Shown one piece after another: positions 14,221-21,205 of a DNA stretch of 21,205 nt. The first letter of the stretch is position 1, and every line of letters begins with the position of its first letter. The notes under the pieces were generated by a model, which was not told the origin of the DNA, did no database searches, and saw only the letters and a list, made by a program, of their open reading frames with translations. Position numbers and translations under genes: made by a program. This stretch comes from Rhodospirillaceae bacterium (GTDB lineage Bacteria > Pseudomonadota > Alphaproteobacteria > UBA8366 > GCA-2717185), in NCBI GenBank assembly GCA_002717185.1, contig PBDC01000021.1, positions 16,450 through 37,654 of the forward strand. Reading direction: 5' to 3'.

Positions 14221-15351
14221 ATGAGCAGAAAATGGATTTCGTTTCCTAGGGTCGAGGGCACGACCTCACGGCAGGCGCACGCTGCCCTGCCGGATGGAAC
14301 CTACGAACGGGAGATGGGGCGGGAAGGCTTTTTCGGGCCGGCAACGCAAATGCATCATAAACATCCGCCCACCGGCTGGGTGAGGTTCGGGGGGCCGCTG
14401 CGGCCGCGTATGTATGATTTGACACGGCTCAACGCGGTTCAAAGCTCGCCTTGGCATGCACCAACGGTGCTGTCGAACGCTCACACGAAAATCTATTATT
14501 GGAGCACGGTGGGCGCGATGGATCACCTGGTGCGCAGCGCTGACGGTGACGAGTTGCTGTTCGTTCACGCGGGATCGGGCGAACTGTTTAGCGATTATGG
14601 CCGGTTAACGTTTCGCGACGGCGACTACATCGTGTTGCCGCGAGGGACCATGTGGCGCGTTGCTTGCGATGGCGCTGCTGAATTTCTGATGATCGAGGCG
14701 GTGAACGACGCCTTTCAACTGCCGGAGAAAGGTTTGGTCGGGCCGCACGCCATCTTCGATCCCGCCATGCTGCGTACGCCAGAAATGGACGACGCTTTTC
14801 TGGCGCAGCAGGACGAGAACGAATGGCAGGTGAAGATCAAGCGGATGGAAACGGTCTCGACCGCCACCTATCCCTATAACCCCCTCGATGCGGTGGGCTG
14901 GCACGGCGACTTGGCGCCGGTCAGCATCAACTGGCGCGATATCCGACCATTGATGAGCCATCGCTATCACGTGCCACCTTCGGCTCACTCGACCTTCGTC
15001 GCTAAGCGTTTTGTGGTCTGCACATTCGTGCCGCGCCCGTTTGAAAGCGATCCAGACGCACTGAAAGTGCCATTTTTCCACAACAACGATGATTATGATG
15101 AAGTGATTTTTTTCCATAAGGGCAAGTTCTTCAGTCGCGATAACACCCATCCTGGCATGATGTCCTTCCATCCCTGCGGCTTTACCCATGGACCGCACCC
15201 GAAGGCGTTGGAGGGTGCTTTCGCGCCGAAAGCTGAAGCCACGGATGAGGTCGCAGTGATGCTTGACGCTCGCGATCCGTTGACGCCTGCCGACCTGCCC
15301 GACGGAGTGGAGTTTGCCGCTTATGTCGATAGTTGGAGGAGTTTATCGTGA
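14221..15351 (+). CDS. hmgA: Homogentisate 1,2-dioxygenase family protein (short bacterial form)
   Basis: HmgA opens the ring of homogentisate to maleylacetoacetate using non-haem iron. The 376-residue product is an intact double-cupin protein with MHHKHPPTGWVRFGGPLRPRMYDL (44-67), GDELLFVHAGSGELFSDYGRLTFRDGDYIVLPRGTMWR (109-146) and the metal region FFHNNDDYDEVIFF (285-298) plus HPCGFTHGPHPKA (317-329). His287, Glu294 and His323 are the likely iron ligands, although H-x6-E differs by one from the H-x5-E of classic enzymes. Classic HmgA has about 430-445 residues, so this is a shorter branch whose substrate may differ. AGGGA precedes ATG 14221. It follows the hppD pseudogene by 57 bases; no maleylacetoacetate isomerase or fumarylacetoacetase is in the window. 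Confidence 0.82.
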   Translation: MSRKWISFPRVEGTTSRQAHAALPDGTYEREMGREGFFGPATQMHHKHPPTGWVRFGGPLRPRMYDLTRLNAVQSSPWHAPTVLSNAHTKIYYWSTVGAMDHLVRSADGDELLFVHAGSGELFSDYGRLTFRDGDYIVLPRGTMWRVACDGAAEFLMIEAVNDAFQLPEKGLVGPHAIFDPAMLRTPEMDDAFLAQQDENEWQVKIKRMETVSTATYPYNPLDAVGWHGDLAPVSINWRDIRPLMSHRYHVPPSAHSTFVAKRFVVCTFVPRPFESDPDALKVPFFHNNDDYDEVIFFHKGKFFSRDNTHPGMMSFHPCGFTHGPHPKALEGAFAPKAEATDEVAVMLDARDPLTPADLPDGVEFAAYVDSWRSLS

Positions 15352-15974
15352 AACTGAGTTCGTCAAGACAGTGAAAACGTGGACGGTCTCGGCGGACACC
15401 ATCTTTGGCCATACCGCATCGGATCGCAAGCAAGTGGCGGGCCCTACTGATACGCCTAGCACGATGTCGTCGAAACTGCCTAAAGCGGCGTCCTTGAGCC
15501 ACCGCTCGTGGTCTTCGGCGGCAGCGTTTGGATCGAGATGTTGGATGTGGGTAGGAAACGGGTCTTCTGTGTGATTTGGCAAAAGATACTGCGGTGTGAA
15601 GCTTAATGATCCGATCCGTGAAGGATCTGGTCTTTCAGTCCCAAGGAGGTGAGGGTGATGGCGATGGGGAGGGTGCCGTATGCGAGAGCCTTTCGGTTGA
15701 GGGCGCGCCACACCGCTTCGTTGCGCAGACCCGTCGCATCGCTGCCCAATATTATGTAGGGTCCCAGATGTAAATGGTTGCCGTGTGGCGAGGGGAAGGC
15801 GGTGATCTCGACCTCGCCAGTTTCCTCGTTCGGTGTCGCCATGTCTGGTAAACGCGCAATCTGCTGCAGCAAAGTGAGTGTCTTGAGTTGCAGCTTATTT
15901 AGTTTTGTGGATTTCTCTTCGCTGGCATAGAGGTCCTCCGCGTCCAACATCGGGGCTAACTCGCGTTCGGTCAA
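15343..15974 (-). pseudogene. Unrecognised protein gene split by an apparent frameshift
   Basis: Two protein-like frames abut on the minus strand. The first (15974 to 15603, TTG start or an internal ATG at residue 9) gives 123 residues beginning TERELAPMLDAEDLYASEE and containing TLTLLQQIARLPDM and PHGNHLHLGPYIILGSDATG. It ends at a TAA. In a different frame, from about 15610 to the stop at 15343, the text continues with SFTPQYLLPNHTEDPFPTHIQHLD and HERWLKDAALGSFDDIVLGVSVGP, with no good start codon or ribosome site of its own. A single-base change near 15605-15620 would join them into about 205 residues. I do not recognise the family. The final stop overlaps the convergent hmgA 3' end by 9 bases. 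A sequencing error is an alternative to decay. Confidence 0.5.
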
Positions 15975-16034
15975 GGTTTCGTGACCTGACCGGCCATGCT
16001 AACCATCGCTAACAGGCCTTTAGAGGGGAGGATC

Positions 16035-17963
16035 ATGCCGCAACCGGCCGTGAAGCATTATGGCGAATGGGAGTCGTCGATCACCGCTGACATGATTGTC
16101 GGAGAGACGGTGGCGTTAGGGAGCATTTGTTGCGATGGCGATGATTTGTATTGGGCGGAACTGCGCCCTGCAGAAAAGGGTCGCACGGTGTTGTGTCACA
16201 GGGATCAATCGGGAGCGGTATCTGAAATCACTCCGCCCGAGTACAATGTGCGCAGTCGCGTGCACGAATATGGCGGCGGCAGCTACACAGTTGCGGAAGG
16301 TGTGGTGTTCTTTTGCAACGGGCCAGATCAGGCGCTCTATCGCCAGGATCCTGGCCAGGCACCGCAACTGCTGACCCAAGGGGGGAGGTGGCGCTATGCG
16401 GATATGCGCGTCGATGTAGGTCGGCGACGGTTGATTGCGGTGCGAGAGGATCACGATGAAAGTCTCGCGGAGCCCGCGAATGCGATAGTAGCAATCAGTT
16501 TCGATGGGTCGGTCTCTATACTGGCTGAAGGTGCTGATTTTTATGCTGCTCCACGCTTGTCGCCTGACGGATCGCAGCTTGCTTTTTTGACCTGGGATCA
16601 TCCGGACATGCCCTGGGACGCGAGTTGGCTGTGGCTTGCTGACATTGGACCGGATGGTACGCTCGAGGAAGCTGAACGGATTGCTGGCGGGGCTAGCCAG
16701 GCAGTATTTCAGCCAGAATGGTCACCGGACGGCTTACTTTACTATGTAGCCGACCCCGAAGGTTGGTGGAACCTGCACCGCTGGGAAGACAAGGAAGCAA
16801 TTTCAGTCTGTCCGATAGCCGCGGAGTTCGGCTTGCCGCAATGGGTCTTTGGAATGTCCTCTTACGGCTTCGATGAGGCCGGCGAGATCGTTGCGACTTA
16901 TTGCGAAGAGGGGCGCTGGCGGCTTGGACGGATCGACGTAATGTCAGGGACTTTGACGCCAATTGAAACAGCGTACTGCGACTTTGGCGCCCTTAACGTT
17001 AAAGGCTCGAATGCCTACTTCGTTGGTGGCCACGTGTCCAAGCCGCCCGCGCTCGTAGTGCTAGACCTCGGAGGTCAGGATATCGAAGTAGTTCGGCGGT
17101 CCACCGATGTCGCCATCGATCCGAAACATATCTCCCCCGCTCAAGCCATTAGCTTTCCCACACGGGGCGGTGAGGAAGCGTATGGCTTCTACTATCCGCC
17201 GGCCAACGGGAATACGGTGGCGCCGGACGGTACTTTGCCACCGCTGATAGTCAAAAGCCATGGCGGACCGACTAGTCAGACCGGCGAGGCCCTCAACCTA
17301 AAGATACAGTACTGGACCAGCCGCGGCTTCGCAGTGCTTGACGTGAACTACCGCGGTAGCACGGGCTATGGGCGCGCCTATCGCGAACGGCTGCGCGGCG
17401 ATTGGGGTGTGATCGATGTCGAGGATTGCGAGGCCGGTGCAGACTTTCTGGTCAAACATCGTCAGGTTGATGGCGACCGACTGATCATCACTGGTGGCAG
17501 CGCTGGTGGTTACACGACACTATGCGCCCTAACGTTTTGCAACACGTTTAAGGCTGGTGCCAGCCATTACGGCATCGGTGATCTGTCGACTTTGGCTACA
17601 GACACCCACAAGTTTGAAAGCCGGTATCTCGACCGGCTGATTGGCCCTTGGCCGTCGGCAAAATCGCTGTATCGCGAACGGTCGCCGATCAACTTCGCCA
17701 ACCGACTCGACTGTCCGGTTGTTTTCTTTCAGGGCCTCGATGATAAGGTCGTACCGCCTAACCAAGCGGAAACGATGGTCGCGGCTTTAAAGGAGAAGGG
17801 AACTCCGGTCGCATATTGCCTGTTTGAGGGCGAAGGGCATGGGTTTCGTCAAGCCGCGAATATGAAAAGGGTGTTAGAGGGAGAGTTGTATTTTTACGGG
17901 CGGATTTTCGGGTTCACACCGGCGGACGAGATCGAACCTCTTGCAATTGAAAACCTTTCCTAA
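16035..17963 (+). CDS. Prolyl oligopeptidase family (S9) serine peptidase, S9C/acylaminoacyl-peptidase type
   Basis: The 642-residue product has an N-terminal beta-propeller (roughly 20-380) with repeats such as SPDGSQLAFLTWD and EWSPDGLLYYVAD, followed by an alpha/beta-hydrolase domain. The catalytic triad is visible: Ser489 in GGSAGG, Asp570 in GLDDKVVPPNQAE and His602 in EGHGFR. LPPLIVKSHGGPTSQTG and VLDVNYRGSTGYGRAYRERLRGDWG are strong S9 landmarks. Such enzymes cleave short peptides in the cytoplasm and some relatives act as amidases or esterases. No signal peptide is seen. ATG 16035 is preferred because GGGGAGG sits just upstream; an in-frame ATG at 15996 would add 13 residues. The stop is only 9 bases from the convergent dsbA stop. 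Confidence 0.92.
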   Translation: MPQPAVKHYGEWESSITADMIVGETVALGSICCDGDDLYWAELRPAEKGRTVLCHRDQSGAVSEITPPEYNVRSRVHEYGGGSYTVAEGVVFFCNGPDQALYRQDPGQAPQLLTQGGRWRYADMRVDVGRRRLIAVREDHDESLAEPANAIVAISFDGSVSILAEGADFYAAPRLSPDGSQLAFLTWDHPDMPWDASWLWLADIGPDGTLEEAERIAGGASQAVFQPEWSPDGLLYYVADPEGWWNLHRWEDKEAISVCPIAAEFGLPQWVFGMSSYGFDEAGEIVATYCEEGRWRLGRIDVMSGTLTPIETAYCDFGALNVKGSNAYFVGGHVSKPPALVVLDLGGQDIEVVRRSTDVAIDPKHISPAQAISFPTRGGEEAYGFYYPPANGNTVAPDGTLPPLIVKSHGGPTSQTGEALNLKIQYWTSRGFAVLDVNYRGSTGYGRAYRERLRGDWGVIDVEDCEAGADFLVKHRQVDGDRLIITGGSAGGYTTLCALTFCNTFKAGASHYGIGDLSTLATDTHKFESRYLDRLIGPWPSAKSLYRERSPINFANRLDCPVVFFQGLDDKVVPPNQAETMVAALKEKGTPVAYCLFEGEGHGFRQAANMKRVLEGELYFYGRIFGFTPADEIEPLAIENLS

Positions 17964-17972
17964 TGTCCCGGC

Positions 17973-18713
17973 CTATCCTTTATTCCGGCGAGCCTGTGCA
18001 ATGATTTCTCGCATCTTATTTGCGCTGATTGCGCCCGGCACAAGCTGATTGCCGATCAGAAAGGCTGGGGTTCCATTTATTCCTAGGTTTTTCGCAAGCT
18101 CCAGCGTTTCATCCAAATACTGATTGGTCTTTGACGATCCCATATCCTTGATCAAGCGATTCATATCGAGTCCGACATTTTTTGCCGTGTCCATTACACG
18201 CTTTTCGGTCAGGCGGCCGCGTAATCCCAACAAAGCGACGTGGTAATCAAAATATTTCCCTTGTTCCGCTGATGCCATCGCGGCGCGAGCCGCGAACCGG
18301 GATATAGGCCCCAAGATCGGCAGTTCTTTCCAGATGACACGCAATTTCTTATCGGCGTTTACCACTTCCATGAAGTCTGGGAAGACCCGTTTGCAGTAAC
18401 CGCATTGATAATCAAAGAATTCGACGACAACCACATCGCCTTGCGGATTGCCGTATTCCGGTGTCATCGGGTTTTCGTATAGCTGGTCGTTACTTCTCTG
18501 CAAGGCTTCCTGTTGTGATTTTTCAAGCGCCAATCTTTCCTGTTTTTGCAGAATTTCAAGCGCCTCGGTAATGATTTCGGGATGCTCAAGAATGAATTGG
18601 CGGACGATATTCTCAATCTCTGTCTTGTCCTTGGTTGTCATTTGGGCGGCCCCGGGTATGGGGATCCCAGTGAGGCAGAGCAATACGAAACAGAGAGAGA
18701 ATAATAGTTTCAC
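17973..18713 (-). CDS. DsbA-family periplasmic thiol:disulfide oxidoreductase (Com1/ScsC-like)
   Basis: The 246-residue protein has a signal peptide (MKLLFSLCFVLLCLTGIPIPGAAQ, cleavage around residue 23), an N-terminal alpha-helical segment rich in Glu, Gln and Lys (29-78) like the oligomerisation helices of ScsC-type proteins, and a DsbA-like thioredoxin domain. The active site is CGYC (104-107) in VVVVEFFDYQCGYCKRVFPDF, and the cis-proline loop is NGTPAFLIGNQLVPG (213-227). Two-cysteine enzymes of this group act as disulfide oxidases or isomerases in the periplasm. The start is GTG 18713 with AAGGA seven bases upstream. It lies 51 bases after the M48 peptidase gene, probably in the same operon, suggesting a joint envelope quality-control role. 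Confidence 0.92.
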   Translation of the reverse strand: MKLLFSLCFVLLCLTGIPIPGAAQMTTKDKTEIENIVRQFILEHPEIITEALEILQKQERLALEKSQQEALQRSNDQLYENPMTPEYGNPQGDVVVVEFFDYQCGYCKRVFPDFMEVVNADKKLRVIWKELPILGPISRFAARAAMASAEQGKYFDYHVALLGLRGRLTEKRVMDTAKNVGLDMNRLIKDMGSSKTNQYLDETLELAKNLGINGTPAFLIGNQLVPGAISANKMREIIAQARRNKG

Positions 18714-18764
18714 GTAATTTTCCTTGTGGCTTGGAGTGTGATGTTTAGAAGGATTTCGAATCGG

Positions 18765-20117
18765 TTACTTTTTCTTTGCCGTCTCTTGGATGTCCTGCGC
18801 GCGTATCCAGCTCGCCGAACCTTCCGGCAGCAGTTTCATCGCCTGCTTGGCACGGTGGCGGGCTTCGGGTTTTTTGCCTTTCAGCAGCGCTTCTTCCGCG
18901 AGCGATAACATCACATATGCCTGGTTGTCGTTGCGCGCGTGGGCAGTCGCCAGCAGGCGCCAAACCAGAGGCATTTCCGGCTCGTAACGGACGGCTTGTT
19001 GCAGGTTTTCCAAAGCCGCGCCGGTCGCTCGGTGATCGTTAAGTTCGAGCTGTGACTGTGCGAGACTGACGCGAATAAGTGCGGCCCAGGGCAACATGCT
19101 GGCGGCTTTTTGATAGGGGGGAATTGACTCGGCGACCCTTCCGGCGTCCTGCAATACGTCACCTTTCAGTTCATGCAGGAAAGGATCATTAGGGAACTCT
19201 GCAAGAAGACCGTCCAGCAGCGCTAAGGCTTCGTCAATCTTGAACTCTTTCTTGTAGGCCACGGCTCGGGCATAGCGTGCCGCGAAACTCCTATCGTCGT
19301 GTTTGTATTCGCGCAAAGTGCGCGCTGGCGGATTGATAAAGCCTTTGAGCTTTGCCCGCATCCGATCGTGGGCTTGGACGAGGTCCTCTCGCAGCGGTGT
19401 TTCCGAATGGGGCGATTGTAAAACATGATTACGCATGAATTTTATGCGATCCCGGGTCAAGGGGTGGGATCGTAGGTAGGGGTCTTGGTGTTCCCCGGAC
19501 AGGAGTTCCTGTCCCGATAGGGTGTTGAGGAACTGCAAAAGACCTCGCCCGGAGTATCCTGCTTCGTCCAGGTATACGACGGCGGCCTGGTCAGCCGACT
19601 GTTCCATTGTGCGTGTGTAGCTCAGAACCGAGCGTTGCTGCAAAGCTGCGCTGCCGGCGACCACTGCGCCTGCCGCTTCGCTCTTGCCTGTAGCAACTGC
19701 TGCAATGCCGCCCAAAACCAGTGCCAGGATCGATTTTGCGGTCGAGTTGCTCAAGCTTTCCTGGAGCCGTACAAGATGACCACCGGATATATGGCCCGTT
19801 TCATGCGCGATCACGCCGATGACCTGACCGGCATGTTCTGCGCGCATGAGTAGTCCTGTGTTGATAAACAACCGTTGGCCACCGGCTACGAAAGCGTTCA
19901 GGGCGGGGTCGTTGACAATGTGAATTTGAATATTACTTGCTTCTAAGCCGGCGGCCTTGAAAAGCGGAAGCGAGTAAACGCGAATGGTATTTTCGATCTC
20001 AGTGTCACGGATCAGTGAAATAGACCTTGCCCACGTCTGACCTGACAGCGTAATCAGAATGGCGCAAAAAATAGTCAGAAGACGGTTCACATTTTTAGGA
20101 TTGTAAATGCGCTTCAA
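18765..20117 (-). CDS. M48 family metallopeptidase with TPR domain (BepA-like)
   Basis: This periplasmic zinc peptidase resembles BepA/YfgC, which degrades misassembled outer-membrane proteins. The product has 450 residues from the preferred start. A signal peptide (about 1-31, NRLLTIFCAILITLSGQTWA) is followed by the M48 domain: NAFVAGGQRLFINTGLL, the zinc motif HETGH (105-109) and MEQSAD with the third ligand Glu172, then SHPLTRDRI. The C-terminal part holds TPR-like helices (roughly 265-440). I chose TTG 20117 because AGGAGA lies nine bases upstream; TTG 20159 and GTG 20090 are alternatives. With this start the 5' end overlaps that of the divergent gamma-glutamyltransferase gene by 11 bases. 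Confidence 0.9.
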   Translation of the reverse strand: MKRIYNPKNVNRLLTIFCAILITLSGQTWARSISLIRDTEIENTIRVYSLPLFKAAGLEASNIQIHIVNDPALNAFVAGGQRLFINTGLLMRAEHAGQVIGVIAHETGHISGGHLVRLQESLSNSTAKSILALVLGGIAAVATGKSEAAGAVVAGSAALQQRSVLSYTRTMEQSADQAAVVYLDEAGYSGRGLLQFLNTLSGQELLSGEHQDPYLRSHPLTRDRIKFMRNHVLQSPHSETPLREDLVQAHDRMRAKLKGFINPPARTLREYKHDDRSFAARYARAVAYKKEFKIDEALALLDGLLAEFPNDPFLHELKGDVLQDAGRVAESIPPYQKAASMLPWAALIRVSLAQSQLELNDHRATGAALENLQQAVRYEPEMPLVWRLLATAHARNDNQAYVMLSLAEEALLKGKKPEARHRAKQAMKLLPEGSASWIRAQDIQETAKKK

Positions 20118-21205
20118 CGTGCCAAATCTCCTAAAAGACCGCACAATAGCTGGGGTCAATCATCGTATCAATCAAGTGATTGGTTTGGTCTTGGCCGCCG
20201 CGTTAGCCGTCGGGTGTGGTGGCGACGGTGAGCGGGGCGGTAATTCGGGCATATTATCCGACCTTTCCGGTATCATGTCCGGGTCGGAGGCCCGCGGCCA
20301 GGCTAGTAGTACTTTCATCGAGAGCGGTGTGGTCTTTTTTGGCGCCGCCGCGGGCGATGAGCCTAATGCCGTCATTGCGGCAGAAGATATTCTGAAAATT
20401 GGTGGTTCGGCGGCTGATGCTGCGGTTGCGCTTGCGTTGACGATGACCGTTACAATGCCGTCTTCGATCAGTCTGGGCGGGGGAGGGGTCTGCATTGTTC
20501 ACGATCCAGGTGCGAAAAAGACCGAAGTCATGGACTTCATCGCACCGCCGGGTGCGCTGAATGCGCAGGCCGATCGGCCAAGCGCTATTCCTACTCTATT
20601 GCGAGGGTTGGCGGCGTTGCAGGTCCGATATGGACAATTGGAATTTCGGCAGATACTGGCCAAGACTGAGAAAAAAGCGCGGTTTGGTCATATTGTCTCT
20701 CGAGCTACGGCGCGGGAGCTGGCGCTCGCGGCAAGACCGCTATTTCTGGACCCTAACGCTCGAAAGATTTTCGCCCGCCCGGATGGGAAGCCTCATGAAG
20801 AGGGGGACCGGTTAATCCAACAAGATCTAGCGGATACCTATGCGGCACTTCGGACGGGCGGGATCACATCGTTCTATGAAGGGCCCCTGGCTGAGAAGAT
20901 TGTTAAAGCCGTGCAAGATGCAGGCGGAACATTGTCCGTGGAGGATTTGAGGAATTTTGTTCCGCGTTGGCGTAAGCCTGTTGGGATCCCATTTGACGAT
21001 GTAATTATCAACTTCATTTCTTCCCCAGCGGGCGCCGGAATCGGAAGCTGGTTGATGTGGAACATGTTGGCGGTGGAAGGCCGTTTCCAGAAGACTGAGG
21101 GTGTAGCCCGCATGCATTTGCTGCTGGAAACCGCGAAGCGCGCCTATGCGGTACGGTCCAGCTGGTTGAAATCGGACGGTACTTTTAAAGCGGAACAGGC
21201 GTTTG
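20107..21205 (+). CDS. ggt: Gamma-glutamyltransferase, lipoprotein type, partial (3' end outside window)
   Basis: The enzyme cleaves or transfers the gamma-glutamyl group of glutathione and related peptides. The frame runs open to the right edge. After a signal segment, IGLVLAAALAVGC forms a lipobox, with Cys37 as the lipid attachment site counted from ATG 20107. Family features follow: AVIAAEDILKIGGSAADAAVALALTM, SSISLGGGGVCIVHDP, a MDFIAPPGA segment in place of the common REAAP-type motif, QQDLADTYAALRTGGITSFYEGPLAEKIV and a GGTLSVEDLRNF stretch. The autocleavage Thr and catalytic region lie beyond the window, so activity cannot be judged. ATG 20107 has AGGA six bases upstream; GTG 20119 or 20176 are alternatives, the last giving a signal peptide without positive charge. 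Confidence 0.88.
   Translation, partial: MRFNVPNLLKDRTIAGVNHRINQVIGLVLAAALAVGCGGDGERGGNSGILSDLSGIMSGSEARGQASSTFIESGVVFFGAAAGDEPNAVIAAEDILKIGGSAADAAVALALTMTVTMPSSISLGGGGVCIVHDPGAKKTEVMDFIAPPGALNAQADRPSAIPTLLRGLAALQVRYGQLEFRQILAKTEKKARFGHIVSRATARELALAARPLFLDPNARKIFARPDGKPHEEGDRLIQQDLADTYAALRTGGITSFYEGPLAEKIVKAVQDAGGTLSVEDLRNFVPRWRKPVGIPFDDVIINFISSPAGAGIGSWLMWNMLAVEGRFQKTEGVARMHLLLETAKRAYAVRSSWLKSDGTFKAEQAF

Noticed and set aside
16228..16601. Open frames antisense to the S9 peptidase
   Set aside because: The plus-strand S9 protein is intact, with a full catalytic triad and propeller repeats; the antisense frames are coding shadows.

Overview
The window looks like chromosomal DNA of an alphaproteobacterium, probably of Rhodospirillales type, although the genus cannot be read from it. 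The main clues are an NDUFA12-type complex I accessory subunit (known from Alphaproteobacteria and mitochondria) and a neighbourhood I recall from that class: NDUFA12, MlaD, DUF2155, aat, accC, accB, aroQ, then a DsbA-like protein, an M48 peptidase and a gamma-glutamyltransferase. No tRNA, rRNA, CRISPR array, insertion sequence or phage gene is visible.

Layout. Positions 1-1325 (-) are the 5' part of a B12-dependent ribonucleotide reductase (nrdJ). An AT-rich divergent control region with several dyads (1326-1739) separates it from the + strand genes NDUFA12, a C-terminally truncated MlaD and a DUF2155 secreted protein (1740-2829). From 9517 down to 2826 runs a tight seven-gene minus-strand operon: three subunits of an HcnABC/Oox-type flavoprotein amino-acid or opine dehydrogenase, an acyl-CoA synthetase, a VOC protein, a zinc-free MDR oxidoreductase and a hotdog thioesterase. 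Next comes the conserved minus-strand block aat, accC, accB and aroQ (9863-12802), with a plausible promoter at 12854-12881.

From 12803 to 17972 a second block separates aroQ from the dsbA-like gene. It holds a badly decayed 4-hydroxyphenylpyruvate dioxygenase gene (hppD; 13127-14163), an intact homogentisate 1,2-dioxygenase homologue (14221-15351), an unrecognised minus-strand gene split by an apparent frameshift (15343-15974) and an S9 prolyl-oligopeptidase-family enzyme (16035-17963). The window closes with a DsbA-like thiol oxidoreductase and a periplasmic BepA-like M48/TPR peptidase on the minus strand. Diverging from the peptidase, with overlapping 5' ends, is a gamma-glutamyltransferase lipoprotein cut off by the window end.

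How the parts fit. The housekeeping genes cover deoxynucleotide supply, respiration, fatty acid synthesis (biotin carboxylase and its carrier), the shikimate pathway, N-end-rule tagging and envelope protein quality control. The two accessory blocks are catabolic. The seven-gene operon probably oxidises an amine, amino acid or opine-like compound and handles the acid released as a CoA thioester; its substrate is unknown and it is the best candidate for something undescribed. The second block is the remnant of a tyrosine/homogentisate locus in which the enzyme supplying homogentisate is dead and the ring-cleavage enzyme is intact.
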